Origin: Hormiphora californensis
Lineage: Eukaryota; Ctenophora; Tentaculata; Cydippida; Pleurobrachiidae
Direction of reading: 5' to 3'
Assembly: GCA_020137815.1 (NCBI GenBank)
Contig: CM035356.1
Span: 7,375,211 to 7,439,210 of the forward strand
DNA: 64,000 nucleotides
Made by a program: the position numbers and the translations under genes. This document shows, piece after piece, positions 13,001 to 28,000 of this stretch. Every line of letters begins with the position of its first letter. Within the stretch, counting starts at the first letter, position 1. The notes under the pieces were generated by a model. The model had not been told where the DNA came from, did no database searches, and was given only the letters and a program-made list of their open reading frames with translations.

Positions 13001-16000
13001 TCTCGTTTTCTCTATAATACACCCTATCTACTTTACCTGTTTGGGACGGTGTGACCGGTGAGCTGATTTGGTTGGTCGAATAGCGAAGGTGTTTTTCCCG
13101 AGTCTCCTCGAGTTAACATCAGTAGTTCGGTAGTTCACTGAGTAGGGGAAGGTCTTCTCAGGCTCCCCCTCCGTCTCCTGGGAACATATATTCGATGAAT
13201 GGTGTGTGTCACGCCGTATTATTGAATGAAGTGGTAAAGATCCAAACACAGTATATTAGGTCCAGTCTAGTTAATATGTCGCCCTCTCCCCACTTAGCAC
13301 TGGTATCTTCTCTCCTGCAGTTCTAACCATGGTAACCATGGTAACAACAAAGTTTCTTACCTGCTGTTCTAACCATGGTAACCATGGTAACAACAAAGTT
13401 TCTTACCTGCTGTTCTAACCATGGTAACAACAAGTTTCTTACCTGCTGTTCTAACCATGGTAACCATGGTAACGGAAGTTTCTTACCTGTGGGCCCTCCA
13501 TTTGCAGGTGTTCATGAGATTGAGAGTGCTGGTAGGTGTTACCTACACCTGATAACAATACCGACACGTTTACACCATCCTACAGGAGAGAGAGAAAAAG
13601 GGGTTAAAAAGGGGGTAATGGAGAGGGTAAAGAAGGGGGTAAAGAAGGGGGTTAAAAGGGGGTTAAAAGGGGGTTAGAAAGGGATTCTTATCGCAATGCA
13701 AAATCATTTGAAACTCTATTTATAGCTTTTAAAACAGAACTAGAACTTCACTTCTGTTTAGCTTATACTTCATATATTGATTAATATTAATTAATATTAA
13801 TTAATATTTACCTCTGTCTCCTGATCCGATTGCAGCTGCTCTGTTGGTTCCAGTACCGCATATACCACGTCACTCTCTTTGGTACTTTGGTGATCATAGA
13901 ATCTTGGTATAGAAAGAAAGGGGGCTGTGTGTTCATGTGTGAATCAGGGGGGGGGGGTATGCTCTCTTTGGTGATCATAGAATCTTGGTATAGAAAGAAA
14001 GGGACTGTGTGTTCGTGCGTGAATCAGGGGGGGGGGTATGCTCTCTTTGGTGATCATAGAATCTTGGTATAGAAAGAAAGGGACTGTGTGTTCATGTGTG
14101 AATCAGGGGGGGGGTATGCTCTCTTTGGTGATCATAGAATCTTGGTATAGAAAGAAAGGGACTGTGTGTTCGTGCGTGAATCAGGGGGGGGGGGTATGCT
14201 CTCTTTGGTGATCATAGAATCTTGGTATAGAAAGAAAGGGACTGTGTGTTCGTGCGTGAATCAGGGGGGGGGGTATGCTCTCTTTGGTGATCATAGAATC
14301 TTGGTATAGAAAGAAAGGGACTGTGTGTTCGTGCGTGAATCAGGGGGGGGGGTATGCTCTCTTTGGTGATCATAGAATCTTGGTATAGAAAGAAAGGGGA
14401 CTGTGTGTTCGTGCGTGAATCAGGGGGGGGGGTATGCTCTCTTTGGTGATCATAGAATCTTGGTATAGAAAGAAAGGGGACTGTGTGTTCGTGCGTGAAT
14501 CAGGGGGGGGGGGTATGCTCTCTTTGGTGATCATAGAATCTTGGTATAGAAAGAAAGGGACTGTGTGTTCGTGCGTGAATCAGGGGGGGGGGGTATGCTC
14601 TCTTTGGTGATCATAGAATCTTGGTATAGAAAGAAAGGGGACTGTGTGTTCGTGCGTGAATCAGGGGGGGGGGTATGCTCTCTTTGGTGATCATAGAATC
14701 TTGGTATAGAAAGAAAGGGACTGTGTGTTCGTGCGTGAATCAGGGGGGGGGGTATGCTCTCTTTGGTGATCATAGAATCTTGGTATAGAAAGAAAGGGAC
14801 TGTGTGTTCGTGCGTGAATCAGGGGGGGGGGTATGCTCTCTTTGGTGATCATAGAATCTTGGTATAGAAAGAAAGGGACTGTGTGTTCGTGCGTGAATCA
14901 GGGGGGGGGGTATGCTCTCTTTGGTGATCATAGAATCTTGGTATAGAAAGAAAGGGACTGTGTGTTCGTGCGTGAATCAGGGGGGGGGGGTATGCTCTCT
15001 TTGGTGATCATAGAATCTTGGTATAGAAAGAAAGGGGACTGTGTGTTCGTGCGTGAATCAGGGGGGGGGGGTATGCTCTCTTTGGTGATCATAGAATCTT
15101 GGTATAGAAAGAAAGGGGACTGTGTGTTCGTGCGTGAATCAGGGGGGGGGGTATGCTCTCTTTGGTGATCATAGAATCTTGGTATAGAAAGAAAGGGACT
15201 GTGTGTTCGTGCGTGAATCAGGGGGGGGGGGTATGCTCTCTTTGGTGATCATAGAATCTTGGTATAGAAAGAAAGGGGGCTGTGTGTTCGTGCGTGAATC
15301 AGGGGGGGGGGTATGCTCTCTTTGGTGATCATAGAATCTTGGTATAGAAAGAAAGGGGGCTGTGTGTTCGTGCGTGAATCAGGGGGGGGGGTATGCTCTC
15401 TTTGGTGATCATAGAATCTTGGTATAGAAAGAAAGGGACTGTGTGTTCGTGCGTGAATCAGGGGGGGGGGGTATGCTCTCTTTGGTGATCATAGAATCTT
15501 GGTATAGAAAGAAAGGGACTGTGTGTTCGTGCGTGAATCAGGGGGGGGGGTATGCTCTCTTTGGTGATCATAGAATCTTGGTATAGAAAGAAAGGGACTG
15601 TGTGTTCGTGCGTGAATCAGGGGGGGGGGTATGCTCTCTTTGGTGATCATAGAATCTTGGTATAGAAAGAAAGGGACTGTGTGTTCGTGCGTGAATCAGG
15701 GGGGGGTATGCTCTCTTTGGTGATCATAGAATCTTGGTATAGAAAGAAAGGGACTGTGTGTTCGTGTGTGAATCAGGGGGGAGGGGTATGCTCTCTTTGG
15801 TGATCATAGAATCTTGGTATAGAAAGAAAGGGACTGTGTGTTCGTGCGTGAATCAGGGGGGGGTATGCTCTCTTTGGTGATCATAGAATCTTGGTATAGA
15901 AAGAAAGGGGGCTGTGTGTTCGTGCGTGAATCAGGGGGGGGGGGTATGCTCTCTTTGGTGATCATAGAATCTTGGTATAGAAAGAAAGGGACTGTGTGTT

Positions 16001-19000
16001 CGTGTGTGAATCAGGGGGGGGGGTATGCTCTCTTTGGTGATCATAGAATCTTGGTATAGAAAGAAAGGGACTGTGTGTTCATGTGTGAATCAGGGGGGGG
16101 GGGTATGCTCTCTTTGGTGATCATAGGAATCTTGGTATAGAAAGAAAGGGGGCTGTGTGTTCGTGTGTGAATCAAGAAGGGGAGGGGGTGTTCGAATGTG
16201 TGGGGGCTGGTTGTATATATTCAAGGAAATAACTTAGCATGGTCGAATGAAGTTGATTGTGTACTCAATTGACTCAATTATTGAGGGAGAGATAGCACGA
16301 GGCCAAGTGATGTAGGAATCGTGGGAAAGATAGGGTGATATAGTGGGTAAGGTAGCTGTATTGAGGGTGAGGTAGGTACCTGAATGCGACCTTAGCAGGT
16401 TCCAATGATTTCCTGCTGTCGGACCCTGAACCATTAGATCTTTGATAAACTGGGGAGGAGGAATCAATTTCTGATTCGAGGTTAGAACACAATAACTAGG
16501 AATATTCAGGGATACTGAACTCTATCTTTCACCACAGCTTTGGATGATCTCTATCTTTCACCACATGGATTTTGGGTAAAAGGTAAGTAAAAAGTAGGCA
16601 TTATGTATTGTATTTTGGGGTTGCTAGGGGCAATAATTACCACGTGATGATGCGGGATGGAAGATTCCAGCAGTAAGGAGGGCACAATCGTTGGGGTCCT
16701 GTAAAGAGATACATTGTCGGGTGTGAGATAGGGGGATATCATTAGGGGGGGGGGGTGTAGCACATGCTCTATCTCAGCGAATCATGGTTTATTGCACACG
16801 TGCGGATCATCTCCAAATCAATACATTTCCAAGAGAGATCTGATTGTGTTTGGAGCTACTACACACTTACAGGCCACATAAACCGGCTTAGCGCCAAGGG
16901 CAGAAAATCTTTTCGTCTAGAATAATAAGATAAGATGATATAAGGGTTGGTATAAAATTAAAAACAAATAACAGTTTAATCTGCAACAATATAGAAACGC
17001 CAACATATATCATTCACACACACACACACCCCGACCAAATAGAGACAACATCCTATCAAAAACTGTCTAGGCGCCGCCGACCCGATCTGAGAATCAAAAC
17101 GGGTACTGGCGGCGCCAGAAAGTCAAAAAACAACTTGTTTTCCCATGCACTCAAAACAATTAAATTGCAATCATGCATTACTCCAAACCTGGTGTGAGCG
17201 CTTTGGGATTTTGGGCAATTTGAAATCGCACTTTCGTCTTTTCTGGGTAAAAACAGGTGTATAGAAATGGGATAACTCTTTTTAGACAACCAACAAACAG
17301 ACTCCCTCCCTCCTTCTCTGATCTCTCTCCCTCACTCTCTCCCCTCCCAATATTGTCCTTACTCCCCCCCTCTCTCTCACTCTCTCCCTCCCCCATATTG
17401 TTCCTACTGGCCGGGCATCTTCAGATGTGGAGTCACTTTCAGGGTACTAAAAGTCAGACCCAGGGTTGGTATGTGATAGTAGTAGTTGATATTCCCGATC
17501 TGTTTAGTAGTCAGAGTACTCCCAGGAGGTAGTCTCGTCTCAGATAGAGGTGCCCCTCCGACACCCATGTCCCCAGTTGTGCCCCTTCTGGTCCTCCTGA
17601 CCCAGGTGGGTGCCCTCCTTGATGGTATGATGGCCCCGATGGGCGGGGTATGCTCCGCTCGGTTCTCAGAGAGGATGTAATGGGTGGTACCGGTACTCCC
17701 ACCAGGAGCTAGGGTGCAGTTGGGTGTGCAGTCACTCACATTGGGGTAGACGGGGGCCGGGCCCTGAAGGAAGGGCAGGTGAGACACGAGGTGTGGTGTG
17801 GTGGTGGTGGCGGGGGCCCGGCCCCGTCTCTGAGCCCCCGGTACGTACATTTCACAGGCACAACGGGGCATGCTTCTTATACTCCTTTATAAAACAAAAT
17901 AATACTCCTTCATAAAACAAAATATCGAGCTCTGCAGCTCCTCTGTAGTGGGTAGGTATATTACGAACAACATTTGCTACACTGTCCACGAACACGCAAT
18001 CCTACCTTGTTCATCACCTTTGCCTGACGTTCCTCTATCCGCTCCTGGGCGTGTTTTGGGATTCCCTGCACTTTGGACAGGACTGGGGAGTCCGCAGAAC
18101 TGATACTTCCCCTTCTATCAACCTGTAATTGGCATGGCTGGAGCGATGTGAGGGGACAGTGTTGCTTCACTTTATACACACATGTAACAAACATAATAGT
18201 GAATTATATTACACATGTTCAGTCGTCAAATGTATAGATTGATGGACCTTATTAAATACATTTCAAATGTACAGTGCTCGAGGTACAAAACACACACACT
18301 TACCCTCAGCTTGGCGACCTTGTCTGATTCTCGTTTCTGGTTGGCGTCATTATTACTCGATGTAGGGGCACTTGACTTGCTCTGGCAGGGGCGAGGGGTG
18401 AGTTAACCAGGGGGAGCCATAATCATGATGATATATCACGGGTTTTTTTTGGTTAACTGCAGCCTTCAGCCACTACACAATACGAAACAAGCATTCACAA
18501 TTCACAATTTAGTTTAAAAAAATGAACATTTACCCCTCCCGCCTCTCAATAAAATGCTCCTAAATGAGCCCCAATTATCAGGTTGTTAGAATTCTTGTAA
18601 CCCTGGGATTGCCCCTTAATGAGCCCCCAAAGGTTGTTAGAATTCTTGTAACCCAGGGCAACACACTTACAGGGTTGTCTTGGGACATTTTGGAAGTTCT
18701 CCGCTTGCTCTGTCGGTGAATCTGATTCCTCTCTTTTCTCGTTTTGTACTTCTTCTTTGGCTGTAACGATGCACATTTCTGTGTACCTGTCAGCTTAACG
18801 CACTGGCATTAGCCACACATGGTAACCCCCACACGACATCACAGGCACACGCATACATTGATACTGTGTTACCATGGTAACCACTGCATGTGTTACCATG
18901 GTAACCACTGGGTGTGTTACCATGGTAACAACCTCATGTGTTACCATGGTAACCACTAAATACCTTCTTCATCAGTGGTAACTTGGGTGGGCCATCTGAT

Positions 19001-22000
19001 ACACTGCTATCACTGCCACCATCACTACTCTCCAGCTCTGAGAAGTCCAGCTCCTCCAATGGCACATCATTCATGTCCTCCAGAGACTTGCCCAACCTCG
19101 CGGCGTACTGAGCCCTCACAATCCTAGTCAGGTTGGCCAGGACATGTTCGACCTGGGTGACGTGACGAGAGGAGAGCTGAGTTGTGGTGAGTATTGAAAC
19201 ACACAGGGGAGGAGAGGGGAGGGGAGGGAGACGAGAGGAGAGCTGAGTTGTGGTGAGTATTGAAAACAAGGGAGAAAGGGAGGGGAGGAGGGAAGGAGGC
19301 GAGGAGAGTGGGAGAGTTAGTGGTATGAAAAATGAGTAGAGGGGGAAGGAAGGAGAGGGCAGGATGAAGGGATCGATGAGTGAGAAGGAGTGGAATGTAG
19401 CCCGCCCTGACTAGTGCTGCCCCTTGTTCCCTAAATTTAAGTTTACCTTGCTAGGATCCGGATCACAGTAGTCCAGTAGGGTATCACAGAAATGGTAACC
19501 CATATCTTCCAGGTCACGGGTGTTAAAATGAACGTTGTTGTACCTGCGGGGAAATTAGGGTTAAATGATGAGTTGATTTCTTTTTATCTCGAAGGGCCAG
19601 GGAAGACATTCAGGAAAGACAAATAAACGGATAAACCCTCAATAACGAACTGCTGGTTTGAGACATGGTAACTATGGCAACTCTATCATGGTAACTATGG
19701 TAACACTATGGTAACTATGGTAACACTATGGTAACATTATTTTACCCTGCAAATGTAGCTTCCATGGTAAAGGAGTTAAGAATTCCCATTTGTTGCCACA
19801 TCACGATCCTCCCTGTTCCCTCCTTCTTCTTCTGCACTTGAACCGGCAGCTTGAATACTTGAACTGGGAAATAGGGTGTGTGACTGTGGGCAAACAAATC
19901 ACACACAACTCACACACAGCTCACACATCTCAGAGGGTCACACAACTTTCTACAGAAAGTTTAGTAAGTAGAAGCAGGAATTAGACAATTCTCCATTTTA
20001 TACAGATAAATTACCTTGCTAGTATTCCGTCCCATCATGTTTGGAAAGACACGCTCCTGTAACCTCAAACTAGGTCCTTGTTTTCACATCCATACATGAA
20101 TACATTCATCTTTCTGCTGTGTCCGTGGAGGTCGCAATACAGGACTACCTCTCTTTCCGTCAGCATTCTGGGAATGTTGTATTGTTCATACTATTATCAT
20201 ATTATGATTGGGGCGGTGCAACAGCCCAAGGGGAATGCAATGGGGGAGTATACTAGTAAGTCTAACGGACTCCTAAACTCAAGACAGACTCTAGAATCTA
20301 GAGTCTGTCTTGAGTTTAGGCCTGGAGTCTAGATACCCTAAAGGTGGTAGGAGCCCTAAACCTAACCTCGAACCCAAATAACGGCCCGACACTTCTAAAT
20401 AAGTATAAAGGCACAGCAAAGTCTCGTTTCCAGCCTAACGGCCGAAATCTGGAATTCACTGCGAATGATTTTAGACTTAGCGTCTGGCTCTCGTTTAGGA
20501 AACCAGTATAATGAAATTAGTGGGCCGAAAAGTTTGCCCTATTATTTGAGCTATGTACATCAACATTCACGGGGGACAGACAGGGTATCTTCGAAAGAGA
20601 ATGTACTGGTGCCAAAAGTAGCTAAAATAATAATAAGGCAACCTTTTCGGTCAACTAATTTCAATTAGTTTTGGTATTATTTGTATCATTTTTGGGATGT
20701 TTTATTCATGTCGAGGTAGTAGAATTCAGGTAAGGAGAGGATGGAATCGCGAAATTGCAAAAAAAATTATTTTTGACGTTTTATTTTCCTAGCTCGACCC
20801 CATTTTGGCGAGGGTTAGAACATAAAAACATTTTATATGCTATATCAATTATGCCAAAAATTAGCAGAAATTAGTTGGCGGGAAAGGTGAGTCACCTGGT
20901 GACCACTTTTGTTTTCAAACCTTTGCCCTCTCCCGTCCCGGGGTTTTCATCATTATCTTTCCCTCTCTGACTAGCTTGTCACAAATTTCCCCAGCCAGTA
21001 CACGGCTTAAAATATCATTCCTGTTTAACTTCAAGGTCGCCAGATGTCTAATAGCTGTATTTCACCACAGCTCAGTTAAATACGAAATTCCTCCTTTTCG
21101 GATTTCCTCAATTTATCTTAGATAAATGACCAACACACAGCTAGCTGTGTGTGTTGTGGTCGATTGTCGATTTACCCAGTCACGCGGCTAACGACTCCAA
21201 CTATCATCCCTGTGGTTAGATCTATAATCGGTCGCCAGATAGTACAGCTATTATCTAACCTCAAAGTCTCTATCTCAGGGAAATTTCTGACAAAACTTGA
21301 GGAGTGTTTCCGGGCAATAGTTTAATGTATACCGCTGAAGCCGCGGCAAGTCAATTTTAGCGAGTGCCTCCATCATGCAACACATAAAATCGCGTAATGT
21401 TACCGTAAAGTACGATGCTTTCATAAACTAGGGATGTTTACTCATATAATTAGATGATAATTGATAAATTTTAGCAAATTTTTATAGAAATCCGCCCGAA
21501 ATTCACATATAATTTCGTCAAAAAATTGTGACAAATGATGATGGTGACATACCCCCAATGGTCAGATGAGTCACCATTTGTCATCATTTGTCACCATTTG
21601 TCACCATGATAACCCCCCCCCCTCCCTCAGACACTACAAATTATTCATGTCTTCATATCAACTTCAAGCATGGTCTGTGGTCGCTATAGGAACGGCTGGT
21701 ATCCTATGCAACGCCTTCTCGCTGTACTACAACTTCAAAAGAAAGGGGTTCCCAAGGCAACTCTACATGGTTTTAAACTTTATAGATCTCAGTGTTTGCG
21801 TGACCGGACTTATGTACACGATTGAAATAATACATTATAATCAGGTTTATGAAGAAACAGGTTGGACCCGACTTTTGTTATACGTCCTTGCCAATCAGAC
21901 CTCTGGACTTTGGACCTGTATCATTGGGGGTGCTCGACTTTTGGTTATGTCCCGGCCCTTTTACCAAATAAACAAGACGGCATTCTGGTCAATCTCTACT

Positions 22001-25000
22001 ATGCTGTTGGTTATGGGAACAATCCCACAAGGGACTCTCATTATAAATATAACAAATGATTATCTTTATCGTCTTCATCGGATAAATTTCGGTTGCGCAA
22101 TTGGAGTTATTCTAGTTAACCTTGTGCTAACAGTTTGGACAGGCATCCTACTCAACCGAAAATCAGACATCGCAGCAGAAAGAGATAAGCAACGCAGGAA
22201 CGCTGCCGTTACAGTTGTTCTACTGGGTGTTGTGTTCCTCCTCACCAATATCAGTGGTGCAGTGCTGTGGGGACTGTGGTCGTATGGGTTTTATTCGGAT
22301 ATTTATGAAGTTGCTGAGTCCATTTTATTGGTTTTGATGGTGGTTAACGCGGCAATAAACCCGCTGGTAATCTTAAGAAAGCAGCTAGTGAGTCTGTGCT
22401 GCCACTCGCAACTGGAGTCTATTCGTAGTATGTTTCGCAATAACAAAGTATCTGCGGAGGTTTCAGGGACCTAAAGCCAAATCCTGAGATTCATGCACAA
22501 ATGTTTCCCCCAGCATGAAAGGTTGTCAGTTTGTAATTGTTCGTCTAAGAGAGTAGAAGACGGGATCAGCTGTGGTACAATCAGTGTCTCCATCTGAACT
22601 CACTTGTTCCTACCTCTTTGCATTCATATCCGCGTGTTTGCCAACTTCATTACCTTTCGCACTTTCCCGTTTCTTAACTTCCGGCACATTCATGCTCCCC
22701 CAGTCCCAGGCACCCGCCATTTCCGATGTGTCTCTCCTCCACCTCCCTCTTATCAGGCTTCTCGCTTCAACGTTCCTTACTCCAATCATCCCCTTCGTAC
22801 CCTCTCTCCCATATCCCGGGGATCCCAGGGCCCACAGGTGTTCGACCGCATGAAGATGAAGTTTCATAATCAGGGTGTGAACTGCATGTCGTGTGTTGCT
22901 AGTCGCGAGCGCGCTTGGAGGACAAGCAAACACGTCAGGTTCATTAACAAGCACGCTGCCAGTCATTTTAGATTTAATCACAATGAAGGATACCTATAAT
23001 AGGTGAGACCTCTGCCGTCACCTCGTTCAAGTCCCGTGAAAAAACGGGCAGTACACCGCAAACTGATGCCCATTTCCTCGCGTGACCCCGATTCAGCAGT
23101 TTGAGACCCCAACTCTTTAGGGGCCAATAATCTCAGGAAACCAGACAAGGATAGGAAAAATCGCAGTCTAATGAGGCGTACAGTTTTAATACTAGTTTAC
23201 CACTGTACCGGCCGTTCACTCTCCGACTTAAAACAAAAATTCGCAACCCACAAAAACTTCAAAAATAATGAAATTCGCATACTCGCATGTCGTGTGCATG
23301 TCGTGTTGCATGTGTGTCACTGTATTGACGCGCTCGCTTAACTCTGCACACAGGCTAGAGAAGACATGGAGGGAACACATCGAGCGAGTAGAGAGAGGGT
23401 CGGTGCCGATCAAATCATTTCTTGATCTTGATCTATCATTCTCAGCTATCCTACCCCTCATTCAACTCGATCTCCAGCTCACCCTACCCTCATTCTACTC
23501 ACTTTCAGCTACCCTACCCCTCAATACTCCATCTTTCAGCTACCCTACCCTTTAATAGTCCATCTCTCAGCTTCCCTACTCCTCATCTACTCCATCTCTC
23601 AGCAGTACCCTATTAGGGAAGAAGAGATGGAAAACGATTAGGGGTAGGGAATTCCCTATCCATAATTCGTTTTCATCTCTATGCTTCCACGCACGAAAGA
23701 AGAGCTGCCGCGCGCAGTGGCTTAAGGCTCTCAGTCTTGACTGAGAGCCAACCAATTTACTTCACCCCCCACCTTGCGACCTATCCGACCTTCGTATTAC
23801 GACGATAACGCTCCCGCCGTCGACACCACGATCTACACATTACAACAAACCCCCCCTTCTCTTCTTCCACAACCGACCTTTACCCCGCACTCATACCGAC
23901 CCAAACCAAAGACGTAACCGCGGAGTACCGACAGCTGGCGAACTACAACAGATACACAAACTCCAACTAACCAAACAAACAGCGCAGCGCGCAATCTCTT
24001 TCTCTCTCATCATCACCTCATTTCTCAAAACGTAGCTGGCAGTTACGCCGCTCTTCCCTGACCTCCTCTTTAATGCTGTTGACGTAGACAGTTGTTCTCT
24101 ATAGCATACCACTTATAGTCACTGCAGCAAACAGTATTCCTCTACAACTATCGCATTTCACTAATGTTTGTAGCAATTTGTACCCACAACTCCAAATGCT
24201 GTAGTATAATAATATCTCAATCTCGACTGCCGCTGAATTAGATGACACCAGTCTTCATCTCACCTCATATCAAGTCTCAATGTCAATATCCTAAGCTCTT
24301 GATAGATAATTGCAAACGCATCACCCTTAGCCCCTCCCTCAAATCTGACATGTTATAAGATATTGACTCCTACTGCCCCATTCCAACACAACGTAGTGTG
24401 TAATATCAGTATCCCCTTCCCTCGTCCCTTATTACCAAATACCACTTGTAATTACGCCGCCCCTCCCTCGCACCCCTTCTACACCCAACCCACCACCCTC
24501 ACACCACATCGACACAGAGCAAATAACCAATATTCTCTCAGGTAGCAACCATGGCAAGTTTGAGACGGACCCCCACGAAGATATGCGTGCACGAGAGGCC
24601 GCCAACTTAGGATTTATAGTACCGAAATGCTGGAGCTTGAAGACGGGATTTTAGGATCTGGATACTTTCCTCCTGAACAAAACATTCCTTGGAAACGAAA
24701 ACCGGGACCCTACCGAGGCAGATGTTGATGTGACTGCAGATAACATTTCCAGGTGTACCTGCTCAATACGTATGTGAAGGAGGACCCCCCCCCACCTCCA
24801 TACCCACTCGCTACCGGGTCGTCGATACATTTAATCATTACAATCGAGGGATGACAAGTCCAGATTCTCGGGTGTTGAGAACCTGCAATTGGACCCGACC
24901 TCAGGTCCAACTCAGGGGTAAAGGGCCATCATCTACTTAGTAATGGGAGAATAGCGAAAGATTTGATCGTACCAGTTCTGGTTTCAGAATAGTCAATGTA

Positions 25001-28000
25001 AGAAGACGAGAGGGAACAGCTAGCCCACACCTCCCTACATAAGAAAGGCAAGTGAAATCACCTCCCTCCATCACATAATCCCTCCTTTCATAACTACCGA
25101 ATTCATAAAAATCCACTACCACCCCCACCCCCTAACTTATATAGATGGTAAACAAAAATTACCACTACCCCCTCTAACTATCAAATTATGAATATGAAGT
25201 TAGCTACGACAACGCCCTGCGTACAAGCAACACTCCAGACATACATGAGACACGAAACCTGAAGCTGGTCTTGCTGCGCACGTCTAGCGAAGTGATTGAC
25301 CAGGATCAAGGACGCTGTGTTAAATGTGTTTAGCGCGCTGGACATAGGAGAGCGACTGAGCAGTCTGCGGTTTACACGCGAGATATTTCCCGTAGGTAAA
25401 AGTCTCCGATTTTGAAGATGTACCCCCTGGGTGCAGGCGATGTTTTATTTGCGCGTCGTACACCTTTATGCTAGTTTTTTGGCCTCTCCCACCTTAGTTC
25501 TTGTACCCACGCCCCCCCCGCCCCACCCCCGCGCGCAGGTTAGTGGCCCGACGAGAAGCGTAATACGGACACCACACGGTAAACAGACTGACGCAGTACG
25601 GCCTATGTAAGTAGTATGGACTCTGGAGTATGAGCTTATGCTAGACCCGAAATAGATGCTAGACCAGAACGCCAGAGCATCAGAAAACTAGTAGTGACAC
25701 GTATTTACTGTAGCACTATACACCCCCTGCGGATCCCAGTCCTCACCCACCCCACCCAATAGAACTCCTGTCGCTCTCCAGTCTCATCAACCCCTCACAC
25801 GTAACTATACCCCACCTACACCACGGTCGGTACACCCCCCACACTCCATCGGCGGCTCTGTTAGCACATGTAGTACATAGACATGGGATACAAAGGGTAT
25901 GGCCTCCCCGACGATTCAGTACATGACACGGCCGCGTACACGAATTCGTGCAACACCACAGCAGCAGAAAGGTATTGATGGCACCATGACAGGCGCGAGT
26001 TTACCACCCTCCACGCAACACAACCACAGCAAGCACGTTTACAAGCAAGCACAGCCAAACACTCAACTTCAGACAAGGAAAAGGATACCGCCACGGTATC
26101 CACACAAGCAGTACTACAAGTCGGATTGACAATGAGTGCCAGCGCTACTGAGTAATTGCTAGATCCAGGGTCCTTGCGTACTTGGTTGAGCATTGTAGGG
26201 TCACACAGTCTCGATCACTGAGACATAGGAAATCTTTACGTACCGAGGATCTGGCTGAGAGTGTAGCCACGAGGGAGGAGACGTGTTTCAGCCGCAGGAG
26301 GACATTTCACACGTCTGAGAAAATAATAGGCAGATTCGTCTCCACAAGACCATCGTCGCCTGAAAACACATCAGTCAGCTCTACCAGGCGTCAGGGACAG
26401 TAGACAGTACGTTGTTTTTTTGTTGTTTACGCAGGAACTGTAACTTTCCCAGCAGACTTTGGAACATACCCTCAGAATTCTTTATTTTTTTTGTAGCTCC
26501 CTATATATATTCAAGACAAGACCAAAGAACCCTGGACTCAAACCGGTTTTCAAACTACCTTTTTCCCTTTTTCAAAGAGCTTTTGCTAATGTTTCGAGGG
26601 ACATGTGTGAGTCTAATTGGGGGTATCCGTGTTTGACCATTCCAGCCCATACCCCTTATTGGTTCCATGACTAAACATCACACACTCCACTTGATTCTAA
26701 CCCCAGACCCCATCAACTTTGGCCATTGTGTTGAACTGTAACATGAAACAATTCTTTTTAATATCCATTGAAATTTTAAAACTTAAATTTTCTAACTCCA
26801 AACCTAAAAAACGACTTAATAGCTAAAGTCGGATTTTTTTGAAGTTGTCTCCTCCCCTCCCACGCGTGGTCAAAACTAAGGTGGTGAGAGCCAAAAAACT
26901 AGATAAATGTTTACGACCGCAAATAAAACATCCGCGCGTCACCCAGGGGGTGACATCTTTCAAAAAATCAGACTTTTACCACGGGAAATATCTCCGGAAA
27001 GCAAGACTGCCGTCCCTGTCACGCGCGCTAAAACACAAACCGCGCGAGCAAATGACTAGCGGCGCGCGAAGGCTTCACTGCACCCCAGGGCGAGCATAAA
27101 ATATAAAAAAACAAATAAATTCTGTTTTTGTCCATTTGCCTTTTGTTTTCGAATGGCGCTGCATTCCTCGCCGCGCGCTCAATACGAAGAGGTAGCTGCA
27201 GCGTAGCCATCTTGCTCTGAGAAACGTCCGCTAGCCCACCAGACATCAGTTCAAGCGCGTGGTTCATGATGCGAAACTCCTCTATTCACCATTCTCCGAC
27301 AATAATTAACCTCTCACTGCAGACAGCAATGTAGACAACCAACCACCAAGGATCGGTAAGGTCAATTGCCCAAGCGCAACTTATAGGCCTACGTGCTCGT
27401 AAGGCCCAAGAGCCTCGATCACCTATAATGCCAAAGAGCAACGTAAAGGCCCGAGGCTCGTATTGGCCAAGTGCCACGACTAAGCAATCATCACCGATTC
27501 TCAATTTGACCCAATTACACGATAACCTTTACGACAATCAAGCAACGATACCCAAGACCAACGACATGACACAGCGCACGAAACAGGCATAAGAGCCACG
27601 AACAAGCCTTCCGGCAAAGTTTCCTCGAACAACTCCCATCTATCTCCTCTAGCCCCATTAAGAGAAAAAGAACACGCAACGACAAATACTTACATGTAGG
27701 GCCAAATGCAGAAAAGTATGACAAATAGCCCAACAGTTCACACCAAGAAAAAAAGGCAACCCCCAGACTCGAAACGAACCAGCAACAAGGCCAAAAAGGG
27801 CAAAACCATGACGCAACAAGCAACACCAACCAATGACAAAACCACACTTACCAAAACAAACGACTAAAAATAAATTAATCACAAACTACTTCAATCAACA
27901 AAAGACATCTCAACCAATAACACTAGATCCCAGCCGATTGCAACGTCGACGGCTGAAATGAAACTAAACAAAGAATAAAATAAACAAACGCTACCTCTCC

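Noticed and set aside
16380-16449. Possible extra exon of the carboxypeptidase gene
   Set aside because: It has fair borders, but its phases (1 in, 2 out) disagree with exons 17763-17437 and 13874-13812, which join in phase 0 without it.
22995-23060. tRNA or tRNA-derived SINE
   Set aside because: Only a B-box-like GTTCAAGTCCC was seen; no A box, cloverleaf or SINE tail could be found.
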